Source of the DNA: Myxococcales bacterium
GTDB lineage: Bacteria > Myxococcota_A > UBA9160 > UBA4427
DNA length: 33,124 bases
Assembly (NCBI GenBank): GCA_022563535.1
Contig: JADFNE010000050.1
Location: 1-33,124 of the forward strand
Reading direction: 5' to 3'
The notes beneath the pieces are model-generated. The model was not told the DNA's origin and did not search any database. It was given only the letters and a program-made list of their open reading frames with translations. Of this stretch, positions 1-7,552 are shown in pieces. The first letter of the stretch is position 1; each line of letters opens with the position of its first letter. The translations under genes were made by a program, and so were the position numbers.

Positions 1-1
1 C

Positions 2-685
2 GGCGCAAACCCCGACGCGCGCAGGGTGGCAGTTCAGCTCAAGAAGCTGGGTTTCGATCCCGTGTTGGAACTCTACGACAAACAGGCCACCCGCAACGGG
101 ATCCTGCACCTTCTGGGCTCCGAACTCCAATCCCACGCTTCGGAGAACGACCTGGTGATGATCTTTTTCGCCGGTCACGGCCAGACCGAGACGTTGCCCG
201 GGCCGGCCGGCGAAAAACGCGGCTACATCATTCCCGTCGATGGCGACCCCCAGCGGGTCTTTTCTACCGGCATTCCAATGCGTCAGCTGCGGGAACTTAC
301 GAATAGACTGCCGGCGAAGCATGTCTACTACGCGATGGACTCCTGTTATTCGGGACTCGGTTTTACCCGGGGTATTGGCGTAGTGAAGAAAAGCTCTCTC
401 AATTACATCGACAAGGTAACGAGCCTGCGCTCGGTCCAGATGGTGACCGCGGGCGGCGAAGGTGAAGAAGTACTGGAACGAGAGGGACGCGGTCTCTTCA
501 CGACGCGCTTGATCGAAGCACTTTCAGGTGAAGCCGATCTAAACAATGATGGCTATGTCACCGCCAATGAAATTGGCACTTATGTGACACCGCGAGTGAC
601 CGAAGACTCCAATGCACAACAGACCCCCCAATCGGGCAGATTGGAAGGAGAGGGTGAAATCGCCTTCAAAATGCCCAACCGCTAG
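2..685 (+). CDS. Caspase-like (C14) peptidase, 5' truncated by the window
   Basis: The frame is open from the first bases (GANPDARRVAV...), so the true start lies outside the window; the GTG at 26 is internal. Caspase-fold signatures are present: the catalytic His in FFAGHGQ (codon 176-178) and the catalytic Cys in MDSCYSG (codon 344-346), at normal spacing. Near the C-terminus the segment DLNNDGYVTANE is a complete 12-residue EF-hand-like loop (acidic or Asn at 1, 3 and 5, Gly at 6, Glu at 12). Such loops are known to bind calcium, so calcium control is possible. Known family role: cysteine peptidase cleaving after Arg/Lys or Asp; the target is unknown here. A signal peptide or extra N-terminal domain cannot be judged. 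It is followed 91 bp downstream by a small beta-barrel gene on the same strand. Confidence 0.85.
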   Translation, partial: GANPDARRVAVQLKKLGFDPVLELYDKQATRNGILHLLGSELQSHASENDLVMIFFAGHGQTETLPGPAGEKRGYIIPVDGDPQRVFSTGIPMRQLRELTNRLPAKHVYYAMDSCYSGLGFTRGIGVVKKSSLNYIDKVTSLRSVQMVTAGGEGEEVLEREGRGLFTTRLIEALSGEADLNNDGYVTANEIGTYVTPRVTEDSNAQQTPQSGRLEGEGEIAFKMPNR

Positions 686-776
686 ATCCAGCCCCCCCCG
701 TCTGGAATCCAGGCAATGCAACCGTCCTCATGGGGAGGTCGGGTGTCGACTGGACCAAAATGGAGAGACACGAGCA

Positions 777-1325
777 ATGACTAGAGTTTGCATGAGCACG
801 TTCGTGGTGATCGCGATGACGATTGCCTTTGCGTCCCAGGCGAGTGCCCAGGGTGCGATTGAAATTGGAGGCCGGACCGCAATCACAGGAATCTTCAGTG
901 TGATTTCCAGTGCTCCAGACGGAGGAGGAAATTCAGACACGTTGCTCCTCGGGGTTACAGTAACCAAGACCACCTCGAATGCGCGATGGGAATTCGGCGG
1001 AGGGTTTTCCGTAATTGCGCTGCTCTCGAAAGACGTAGACTTCGCTGCCATCACTCCGACTGGTCAATTTCGAATCAACTCAAACTTAATGGGCCCCGAG
1101 GAGAATTTTCTGTTTTTCGCAGGGGGCGTGGCTGGTATCACCTTTACCGATATTGAAACCAGCTCTGGTAGCGAGACCGACACACTTTTTGTGGTTGGTC
1201 CAAAGTTTGGCGCAGAATTCTACTTTGCACCAAACGCGGCGATTCAACTCGAGGACACCGTGCTTATTGATTCCGATTCAGGCGTCACCAACAACCTGAC
1301 TCTCGGGTTCAAGTATCTCTTCTAA
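777..1325 (+). CDS. Small outer-membrane beta-barrel protein, unknown function
   Basis: 182 residues. The ATG at 777 is preferred over upstream in-frame codons because GGAGAG at 762-767 lies 9 bases before it and a signal peptide begins there, ending about ASQASAQG (cleavage after SA/Q, near residue 25). The mature part alternates polar and hydrophobic residues (ARWEFGGGFSVIAL, NFLFFAGGVAGITF), and the last residues LGFKYLF end in Phe, the usual recognition feature for BAM-inserted barrels. About eight strands would fit the length, similar to OmpW/OmpX-sized barrels. No specific family is recognised. It lies downstream of the caspase-like gene and could be co-transcribed with it. Confidence 0.75.
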   Translation: MTRVCMSTFVVIAMTIAFASQASAQGAIEIGGRTAITGIFSVISSAPDGGGNSDTLLLGVTVTKTTSNARWEFGGGFSVIALLSKDVDFAAITPTGQFRINSNLMGPEENFLFFAGGVAGITFTDIETSSGSETDTLFVVGPKFGAEFYFAPNAAIQLEDTVLIDSDSGVTNNLTLGFKYLF

Positions 1326-1343
1326 GTCTCCAACATCTAGACT

Positions 1344-1414
1344 CCATCTAGATGGATAACACCGCGATCCCCGCACCCCCTCTGCGTTAGATGCAAACGT
1401 CTTCCGCAGAGGGG
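1344..1414. repeat. Palindrome and stem-loop in the gap before the methyltransferase gene
   Basis: Two symmetric elements lie in the 170-base gap. The 12-base palindrome CCATCTAGATGG occupies 1344-1355, with CATCTAGA also at 1334-1341. A second element has perfect 10-base arms, CCCCTCTGCG at 1377-1386 and CGCAGAGGGG at 1405-1414, with an 18-base loop. No T-run follows on either strand, so a classic intrinsic terminator is not supported. An mRNA stem or an operator remains possible. Confidence 0.5.
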
Positions 1415-1495
1415 AGCGCCGGATGCGGCTCCCTCCTTCATTTCAGGCCTCAATTCGGCAGCAATCCGCACGGGCCTCATGTAAGTTTGCGCGCC

Positions 1496-2110
1496 ATGAA
1501 ACAGAACCGAGACTCGCGAACCGCATTTGGCCTGAAAATTCTGAACTCGAACCACGCGAGCGTTCGTCGCTTGAAGCGCGATGGACATATGCCGGAGATC
1601 CACGGGCACAAGTTCTGGAACTCGAGTTTTCTGATCATGAACCACCTGAAGCGGAATCCGCTCCCACGCCGGTCGAGGGTGATGGAAATCGGCTGTGGCT
1701 GGGGGCTCCTGGGCATCTACTGCGCCAAGCAGTTCGATGCTCGGGTTACGGGAACGGACGCCGATCGCAACGTGTTTCCGTACCTCGACCTGCATGCGGA
1801 GATCAACGGGGTACGGGTTGCCACCGAACAGGCGCGCTTCGAGCGGCTGACCGTTGAGCGGCTCAAGGGGGTGGACGTGTTGTTGGGGGCAGACATCTGT
1901 TTCTGGGATGCCCTGACCCCGGTGCTGTTCAATCTGGTCAAGCGCGCGCTCAAAGCCGGCGTCAAGCAGATCATCGTTGGGGATCCGAGTCGCTCGCCCT
2001 TTACGGAATTGGCCGAACGCTGTGGAGAGCTCGGCAACGCGACCGTCATCGCACGTTCAATGGTCCGTCCCGTGCGGGCTTCTGGCGAACTGCTGATCGT
2101 GCGTCCCTAA
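1496..2110 (+). CDS. Class I SAM-dependent methyltransferase
   Basis: 204 residues from the ATG at 1496. The frame is open back to 1391, but the earlier residues look non-coding and overlap the stem-loop. The AdoMet-binding motif I is MEIGCGWGLLG, followed by an acidic motif II (VTGTDAD) and DVLLGADICFW in the place of motif IV. The N-terminal HKFWNSSFLIMNHL and the central layout resemble the Methyltransf_16 / METTL-type lysine or protein methyltransferases. The substrate cannot be told from sequence. There is no strong ribosome-binding site before 1496, so the start is uncertain by some codons. It ends 36 bases from the convergent beta-barrel gene. Confidence 0.8.
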   Translation: MKQNRDSRTAFGLKILNSNHASVRRLKRDGHMPEIHGHKFWNSSFLIMNHLKRNPLPRRSRVMEIGCGWGLLGIYCAKQFDARVTGTDADRNVFPYLDLHAEINGVRVATEQARFERLTVERLKGVDVLLGADICFWDALTPVLFNLVKRALKAGVKQIIVGDPSRSPFTELAERCGELGNATVIARSMVRPVRASGELLIVRP

Positions 2111-2146
2111 TACGGACTTTCGCCCAGAAGCCATACGGTCGTTCGC

Positions 2147-2995
2147 TCAGAAGCCGATCGAGGCACCCGCCGTCAGGGTGTACTCCTCGCCAAATTGATT
2201 GCCCAGGCTGGTCGTATAGGTGATGCGAGGACGGATGAACAGTGCGTTCAGCACGACGCCGATGCTCGCGGTTTGATCGAAAGAGTGCTTTTGCGAGAGG
2301 AGCCCCGCATTTGCAACTTCGATCGTAGTGGTTGCAAGCACCGCCGTGAAGCCAGCCCCAACGCTGGTTCGCATTCCGACTTCGTCAGACTGATGGTTGG
2401 GAAAAAGGAAGTCGAAGCCGAGATCGCCCTGCATGAAGAAGGCTCCAAAATCTGCGCGGGGCGAAGCTGCGACGCGAATGCCCCAGAGACTGGGCAGACT
2501 GCTCACGAAGAGATCACCAATTTTGCCCGAACTTCCTGCCTCCGCGATAGCTACCTTCTTGTCACTGCTGCTTGCCGTCGGGAACACCAGGCCCACGTGG
2601 GACACGACTGAGATCCTCCCGCCGGACGTCCAGCGGTGCGCGCCGCCGACTTCGAGATTGCCGATCGTCGCGTTGCTCGGGCTGCCGGACAGGGTCGCAA
2701 AAGCGGGCAGCGCGCCGTAGATCGAATAATTTACGAAGCCAACCTCGGCGTAGAGGTCAGCGCGGCCTACCGATTTGAGGTCGCTGTTTGCCCGATCCGC
2801 CACCACAGCGCTGATGTTCACCCCCGCGTGGCTGCTCACTTGCTGCGGATCCAAGGTGGTGAACTGAGCGCTGGCAAGGCTGGCCACAGACAAAACGATT
2901 GAGGTGCAAATCGTGCAGAACGTGAAGTGTGCGACGACACTGCATATTCGTCTCGGATATCTTGGGAATCGCGGAAATCGTGAATGCGGTTGCAT
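2147..2995 (-). CDS. Secreted beta-barrel-like outer-membrane protein, unknown function
   Basis: 282 residues from the ATG at 2995, chosen because GGGAG lies about 5 bases upstream on the minus strand and the earlier 33 codons look like leader sequence. The N-terminus is basic and repetitive (FPRFPRYPRR), then a hydrophobic stretch ends in SVASLASA/QF, a plausible signal peptidase I site near residue 43. The mature protein has many Gly/aromatic alternating strands and ends TAGASIGF, a barrel-type C-terminal Phe. No domain is recognised. A perfect hairpin sits in its 5' leader at 3020-3040. Confidence 0.7.
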   Translation of the reverse strand: MQPHSRFPRFPRYPRRICSVVAHFTFCTICTSIVLSVASLASAQFTTLDPQQVSSHAGVNISAVVADRANSDLKSVGRADLYAEVGFVNYSIYGALPAFATLSGSPSNATIGNLEVGGAHRWTSGGRISVVSHVGLVFPTASSSDKKVAIAEAGSSGKIGDLFVSSLPSLWGIRVAASPRADFGAFFMQGDLGFDFLFPNHQSDEVGMRTSVGAGFTAVLATTTIEVANAGLLSQKHSFDQTASIGVVLNALFIRPRITYTTSLGNQFGEEYTLTAGASIGF

Positions 2996-3019
2996 GAGGT
3001 CTCCCGGGTCTCTGTGCGC

Positions 3020-3040
3020 GAATGCGCCGAAAGCGCATTC
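3020..3040 (-). promoter_or_regulatory. Perfect 8-bp hairpin in the 5' leader of the gene starting at 2995
   Basis: GAATGCGC at 3020-3027 and GCGCATTC at 3033-3040 are perfect inverted arms around a 5-base loop (CGAAA on plus, TTTCG on minus). It lies 25 bases upstream of the start codon at 2995 and would form in the mRNA. With a two-base bulge the stem extends by three pairs. No T-run follows. It may be an mRNA structure or a dyad operator. Confidence 0.45.
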
Positions 3041-3124
3041 ACGCGATACGAAGGGCGTGTGTGCGGATCCAACGTCGGGGGACGCGCAAAGCATGACACA
3101 CCGGCCACAATTGCCAAGCTGGGA

Positions 3125-3155
3125 TTGACACCCATGCCGGACAAAACGCTAGTGT
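3125..3155 (+). promoter_or_regulatory. Candidate promoter of the small cysteine-rich gene
   Basis: A consensus -35 box TTGACA is at 3125-3130. The best -10 candidates are weak: GCTAGT at 3148 (17-base spacer) or TAGTGT at 3150 (19-base spacer). Either would start transcription close to the ATG at 3166, which has no Shine-Dalgarno sequence, so the mRNA may have almost no leader. Confidence 0.35.
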
Positions 3156-3165
3156 ACGCATCGAT

Positions 3166-3429
3166 ATGAATCGAACCCTTGTCGGCTTGCTACTCGGAGC
3201 TGCGTTCATCGCGGCGCTGGTCTACACCACCATCGATCAGACGGGGCTCGAGTGTCGCGTCTGTATCACGTATCGGGGCCAGACGGCTTGCGAGACCGTG
3301 GCCGGCGCAGATCGAGCACAGGTTCAAATGCAGGCAACGAGCACGGCCTGCACCTATATGTCGAGCGGAGTAACGGAGAGCATGCGCTGTACCCGCACCC
3401 CTCCTGACTCGGTTGTGTGTACGGAGTAG
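3166..3429 (+). CDS. Small membrane-anchored or secreted cysteine-rich protein
   Basis: 87 residues. One hydrophobic segment (LVGLLLGAAFIAALVYT, residues about 5-21) is followed by a short exported part with six cysteines (ECRVC, TACE, TACTY, MRCT, VVCTE). An even number of cysteines in an exported protein suggests disulphide bonds. The ATG at 3166 has no Shine-Dalgarno motif but lies just downstream of a TTGACA box. No family is recognised with confidence and the function is unknown. It is divergent from the beta-barrel gene at 2147-2995 and ends 22 bases from the convergent esterase gene. Confidence 0.65.
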   Translation: MNRTLVGLLLGAAFIAALVYTTIDQTGLECRVCITYRGQTACETVAGADRAQVQMQATSTACTYMSSGVTESMRCTRTPPDSVVCTE

Positions 3430-3451
3430 GAGCTTGGAGTAGGGCCCGGAG

Positions 3452-5404
3452 CTAGAATGAATCGAGTAGCTCCTGGATCGGATGTGCGTGGCACAAACCC
3501 CGGCCGATCGTTGCGTATTCCTCCACGCTGAACGACAGCGGTGCCCAATCGTGAATCGCAGCGAGCGCCATGCAGCGACGTCGCAGGGTCCGGTAGCTCG
3601 AATCCGCAATGATACTCGACGCAATATCGAGCGCTGTCTCGCTCCCCTCGGTCATGCGCAGCCCGCCGCCGCGCTCGGTGTCGAGGATCGCGAAGCGAGC
3701 CGCGCCGTCGGTCCAGGCGGCCCAGTGGGGAAGCTCTGCGTTGCGTCCCTTGCCCGGGTGGCCGAGCGTCGCGAACTCGGTCCAATAGGATCGCATGGCG
3801 GCTCCCAAAGTTTCCCTGCCCGAGAGATTCCATTTGGTGAACAGCAGATGGGTATCGGGCCCGAGGTTCCAGTGGCCGAACACAAAGGGGATTTCAAAGC
3901 CGTGTGCGGCGCCGAGCATTTCTCCGATGTCAGCTCCGAAGATGCTCGGCTCTTCGTCCCAGTCGAACCGGTACGAAAAGACCTCTCCTGGCATTGCGCG
4001 CGCCAGGTCCTTGGCCAATTCGTCTACGGCCATCATTCTCCAGATTCGTGTGATGACTTCCGTGTCGCGGAGGTAGCGACTTCGGTCGTGCAAGCGGGGG
4101 ATGAGCCCGAAAAGCTGTGAAGAGTATTCCGGCTTGAACAAGAGAAAGAGTTTTTCCTCGTCCTTGTTGGTTCCGAGCATGACCGGAACCCGATTGAAGC
4201 GAGAGCCGGCTCGGAATGCGTGGCCGAGGGGAGTTGAGGGCAACACGACGCCGTCTTCAAACATCCGAGGGCAGGAGTATTCAGCGGCTCTCGTGGTTGC
4301 GTCTGCTTCGTCGTCTGGTTCGTCAGCTTGATCGTCGGCTTGATCGTCGGTATTGGGCAAGTCATACGCGGCGAAGAGTTCGGCAACGGACTTCTCTCGC
4401 AGGTAACGGCTGAGGGAAAAGTCATCCATTGTCGCGATGGCCTGCTTGGCTTCCTCGCGGTTGGCAACCCTCCCGTCTGTGAGCATCAGCCGAATCAGGA
4501 CTTCGCCGGAACTCGACTCATCTCCGGGCTCGCTGTCGTCGGAATAGTTTTCGGCTCGGGCCGGCGAGGTACTCCAGCTGAGGCTGCTCTGACCGATGGC
4601 GCGATGAAACTTCCCCTTGGCCAATGGAGACGCGAGCAAACTGACGACGTTCCAGCCGCCAGCCGATTCCCCAAAGATCGTCACGTTGTTCGGATCGCCG
4701 CCAAAGGCTTCAATGTTTTCCTGCACCCATTCGAGCGCGCGAATCAGGTCCAGGGTGCCGAAATTTCCCGAAGCATCGATCGGGCCCGCATCGCTCCGCA
4801 ACGCTCGATGCCTGAACCATCCGAGAAAACCGAGCCGGTAGTTTACCGTCACGACGACAACTTGTTGCTCGCTTGCGAGTCGGCTTCCGTTATAGAACGA
4901 CGACGTGCCGTAAAGATTCCCTCCCCCGTGAATCCAGAACATCACGGGGAGCTTGCCGGGTTGCTGTGCGGAAGAACTCGAGACGAACTCCGGCGCGTAC
5001 ACATTCAGAAAGAGGCAATCTTCACTTCCCACGCGTTCTCCGTCTGGCGCAGACGTATCACCGCCCCACGAGGTCGCGTATTGCGGACACGAGGCGCCGA
5101 ACCGGAGTGTTCTGCGCGTTCCGTTCCAGGGTTCGACCGAGTCCGGCGCCCGGAAACGATTTTCACCTATGGGAGGGGCGGCGTACGGAATGCCGCGCCA
5201 GGCGAAGCCTCCGTACAGACCGTGGGTTCCGATCACACTGCCGGTTGCGGGGTGGCGCAACGATTCGGCGACTGGCAGTTCCGGAATCTTGCTCGGCACG
5301 GTTTCGCAGCCGATTGCCGAGCACAGCCACAGCATGGCGATTAGCGCGCTTGCCCGTCGGCGCGCGCTCGACTGTGCGAGTATTCGCCCCACAACGCGCA
5401 TCAT
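3452..5404 (-). CDS. Type B carboxylesterase (COesterase family), exported
   Basis: 650 residues, alpha/beta hydrolase. The N-terminus is basic then hydrophobic and reaches SAIGC (Cys33), an acceptable lipobox, so it may be a periplasmic lipoprotein. Family marks: oxyanion segment IHGGGN (158-163), EDCLFLNVY (129-136), nucleophile Ser247 in FGESAGG, acidic residue Glu416 in GTNKDEE and His501 in AAHGFEIP. The triad is complete, so it should hydrolyse carboxylic esters; the natural substrate is unknown. An odd acidic insert with DDQA repeats sits at about 352-371 and is encoded by 12-base tandem repeats. The start codon overlaps the stop of the upstream hydrolase gene by four bases (ATGA, 5401-5404), implying translational coupling. 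Confidence 0.88.
   Translation of the reverse strand: MMRVVGRILAQSSARRRASALIAMLWLCSAIGCETVPSKIPELPVAESLRHPATGSVIGTHGLYGGFAWRGIPYAAPPIGENRFRAPDSVEPWNGTRRTLRFGASCPQYATSWGGDTSAPDGERVGSEDCLFLNVYAPEFVSSSSAQQPGKLPVMFWIHGGGNLYGTSSFYNGSRLASEQQVVVVTVNYRLGFLGWFRHRALRSDAGPIDASGNFGTLDLIRALEWVQENIEAFGGDPNNVTIFGESAGGWNVVSLLASPLAKGKFHRAIGQSSLSWSTSPARAENYSDDSEPGDESSSGEVLIRLMLTDGRVANREEAKQAIATMDDFSLSRYLREKSVAELFAAYDLPNTDDQADDQADEPDDEADATTRAAEYSCPRMFEDGVVLPSTPLGHAFRAGSRFNRVPVMLGTNKDEEKLFLLFKPEYSSQLFGLIPRLHDRSRYLRDTEVITRIWRMMAVDELAKDLARAMPGEVFSYRFDWDEEPSIFGADIGEMLGAAHGFEIPFVFGHWNLGPDTHLLFTKWNLSGRETLGAAMRSYWTEFATLGHPGKGRNAELPHWAAWTDGAARFAILDTERGGGLRMTEGSETALDIASSIIADSSYRTLRRRCMALAAIHDWAPLSFSVEEYATIGRGLCHAHPIQELLDSF
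4327..4350. repeat. 12-bp tandem repeat encoding the acidic insert of the esterase
   Basis: Two perfect copies of CTTGATCGTCGG lie at 4327-4338 and 4339-4350, with degenerate copies to the left. They encode the DDQADDQAD part of the esterase and keep the reading frame. Copy number could vary without frameshift. Confidence 0.7.
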
Positions 5405-6444
5405 CCGTCTCTCCGAAGTTCAGTCAGCTGCCGTTCTGCAAAGTCGTAGCCAGCGTGTTCAAGCCGGCTCATCCACGCACTGAGTCCCAGCGGTTTGGCG
5501 AAGAAAGCGAAACCCAGTCCTTTTTTCGCGAAGCGTTGGCGTTGCGAAACGTTTTTTCCTTCCTCGAGCAGTCTGGCACCGATCTCGAACGAAGATGCCG
5601 ACAAGAAATCTTTCGTCTCGGCCGCAGGTTCGGGATGGACCTCCAATTCCGCTACGAGTCCCGAATGGTCTGAACAGGATCCGGCTTCGCCGTCGAAGTC
5701 GAGCAGTTGATCGAAGTTTCGCTCGATCGAAAGGGGCCGAAGACCGAGTCGTGCGCCATCGCGAAAGAAAACGTAGTCAATACGCTCGTCGATATGCTTT
5801 GGATGATGGTAAGGATTTTGCGCGAGGGTCGTTGCCTGGCGGCGATCGAGTTCGGCAGCCAGATCTCGAAGCCCAGTGAGACCCAGCAACATTGGATAGG
5901 CAGCTTCGTCTTCCAGCAGATTGAAGTCCCCGATCGCGATCACCGGATCGGTGATCTGGGACAAACCCGCCGCAACCTGAATGAGCTGCGCGGCGCGAAT
6001 TCCCAGGTACATGTCGTCGTCCCCAGGCCGGGTGTAGTTCGCGTGCAGGTGGGTACCGATCAGGGCGATCGTGCCGTCGGGGGTCTCCAGGCTGATGTGC
6101 ACAAATCCCTTGCCCGAGTAGTAATCCAGATGTTGAAGACGCTCCGGAAATCCCCGGGCCACGAAGGCCTCAAACTGGATCTCGCGAAAGGGGAGCTTTG
6201 AGGCGATCAGCAGACCGCCGCCATTCCACGGGTTCGGGTTGTGCCAGATGTGTGCGAGCCCGGAATGCTCGGCCGCCGCGACCAGCGCGTCCCGCGAGGG
6301 CCGGGTCCACACCTCCTGAAACGCAATCACGTCGAGGTCCAAATCCGGAAGCACCGCGCCGATGGCTTTCATTCGATCCGGCTTGTGCCGCGCCAGCGGG
6401 CCGGGAAGGGACCAGATATTTAGCGTGGCTACACGAATCGGCAT
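5401..6444 (-). CDS. Endonuclease/exonuclease/phosphatase-family hydrolase (sphingomyelinase-like)
   Basis: 347 residues. The EEP superfamily metal-dependent core is complete: TLNIW (Asn9), FQEVW (Glu44), GTHLHANY (His132), IGDFN (Asp173, Asn175), IDYVF (Asp223) and CSDHSGL (Asp259, His260). The order and spacing fit neutral sphingomyelinase/phospholipase C-like and inositol-phosphatase-like members better than DNA-repair exonuclease III, but the substrate cannot be fixed. No signal peptide is visible, so it looks cytoplasmic. About 77 residues after the core (271-347) form a charged tail not usual for the family. It shares an ATGA overlap with the esterase gene downstream; together they suggest ester or lipid breakdown (inference). 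No clear Shine-Dalgarno precedes the ATG. Confidence 0.82.
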   Translation of the reverse strand: MPIRVATLNIWSLPGPLARHKPDRMKAIGAVLPDLDLDVIAFQEVWTRPSRDALVAAAEHSGLAHIWHNPNPWNGGGLLIASKLPFREIQFEAFVARGFPERLQHLDYYSGKGFVHISLETPDGTIALIGTHLHANYTRPGDDDMYLGIRAAQLIQVAAGLSQITDPVIAIGDFNLLEDEAAYPMLLGLTGLRDLAAELDRRQATTLAQNPYHHPKHIDERIDYVFFRDGARLGLRPLSIERNFDQLLDFDGEAGSCSDHSGLVAELEVHPEPAAETKDFLSASSFEIGARLLEEGKNVSQRQRFAKKGLGFAFFAKPLGLSAWMSRLEHAGYDFAERQLTELRRDG

Positions 6445-6491
6445 GGAAAGAATGAGCCTACCACATCGACAGATCGAGGAATGTTCTGGGC

Positions 6492-7487
6492 TCAGGCTCG
6501 TAGTGCATCTGCGAAGGCGCCAAAGCAGCGATCGTAGTAGGGCACGGTACTACCCCGGGCATGGAAACCGACATGTCCACCGCCGGCCACAAGGACCGGA
6601 TGAAGCGAAGGGTTTTGCTTCCATGGGTAGCTCGTATAGGCGTGGCTCGGAATCCAGGGATCATCGAGCGCGTGTACCAGGAGTGTGGGGATCTTGATTT
6701 CGGATAGAAACCTTTGCGCGTGGTTTTCCACGTAGTAGTGGGATGCATCGCGGTAGCCGTTTCGCGGCGCGACCACGCGCTCATCGAATTCGAGGATGCT
6801 GCGACACGCCATGATGGTCCGGCGTTCGCTCGTGCTCACGTCAATCGGACCCTCGAAGCACTCGTGCTTCATCTTCTGCAGTAGATGCCGGTGATAGCCC
6901 CAATTTCTCGCGTCGAGAAACCGCGCCGATGCCGCGGCCAGATCGATCGGTGCCGAGACCGAAGCGGCGGCAATGATGGGAAAGCGCTCGCCGTGCTCGG
7001 CCAGAAATTTGAGCAGCATATTGCCGCCAAGGGAGTAGCCGCATAGCAGCAGTCCGTCCGCCCGAAGCGACGGAGATAATCCTCCGAGTGCGTCCCGCAG
7101 ATCTCCGGTGCGCCCCGCGTGGTATTGCTGACCACAGGTCGCTCTCGATGGACCGGCTCCCCTCAGGTTGAGACGCAATACCCGGTGACCCCGCGCCAAC
7201 CAATAGCCTGTACTGTTCAGCATGTAAGAACTCTCTTCGCAACCCGAAAGCCCGTGGATCAACACGACGAGCGGCTTGGCGTCGGTTCGATTCGAGGAAG
7301 CCGGCTCGTTCAAGATACCGGAGAGCACATCGCCGCTGTCGTCGAGGAGCGGCAGAGGAATTCGCGTCGATTCGTTGGCGGGCAGTTCCGGCGCGGACCC
7401 AACCAACAGGTTTCGCAGGGTCTGGAGGTCCGGCCCCCACCAGGGGGCACGTGCATGGAATTTGGGAGCATCAAACATGGCGGGCAT
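6492..7487 (-). CDS. YheT-like alpha/beta hydrolase
   Basis: 331 residues from the ATG at 7487; a second ATG at 7478 gives three fewer residues and is equally possible. The N-terminal WWGPDLQTL is typical of the YheT/ABHD1-3 group. The fold marks are VLIHGLSG, NLRGAGPS, nucleophile Ser152 in CGYSLGGN, acid residue at ALDDPWIP (Asp275 or Asp276) and His305 in GGGHVGF. It is probably a cytoplasmic or membrane-associated esterase or lipase; animal relatives act on phospholipids, but bacterial YheT substrates are not settled. It is separated by 47 bases from the EEP hydrolase gene and by 65 from ettA, all on the same strand. Confidence 0.88.
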   Translation of the reverse strand: MPAMFDAPKFHARAPWWGPDLQTLRNLLVGSAPELPANESTRIPLPLLDDSGDVLSGILNEPASSNRTDAKPLVVLIHGLSGCEESSYMLNSTGYWLARGHRVLRLNLRGAGPSRATCGQQYHAGRTGDLRDALGGLSPSLRADGLLLCGYSLGGNMLLKFLAEHGERFPIIAAASVSAPIDLAAASARFLDARNWGYHRHLLQKMKHECFEGPIDVSTSERRTIMACRSILEFDERVVAPRNGYRDASHYYVENHAQRFLSEIKIPTLLVHALDDPWIPSHAYTSYPWKQNPSLHPVLVAGGGHVGFHARGSTVPYYDRCFGAFADALRA

Positions 7488-7552
7488 GACACACTCTACA
7501 CCGATGGCTTCGCGCCGCGTACCGGGTAGAGATTCTCTCGAACTACGAACCT

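Noticed and set aside
1-2110. Caspase plus beta-barrel plus methyltransferase as an anti-phage system
   Set aside because: No defence sensor or nuclease is seen nearby and the caspase gene is truncated by the window. The layout does not match any defence system I know.
4328-5344. Long plus-strand ORF opposite the esterase
   Set aside because: It is an antisense shadow of a gene with a complete catalytic triad. GC-rich codon use leaves the opposite strand open. No start signal or recognisable domain.
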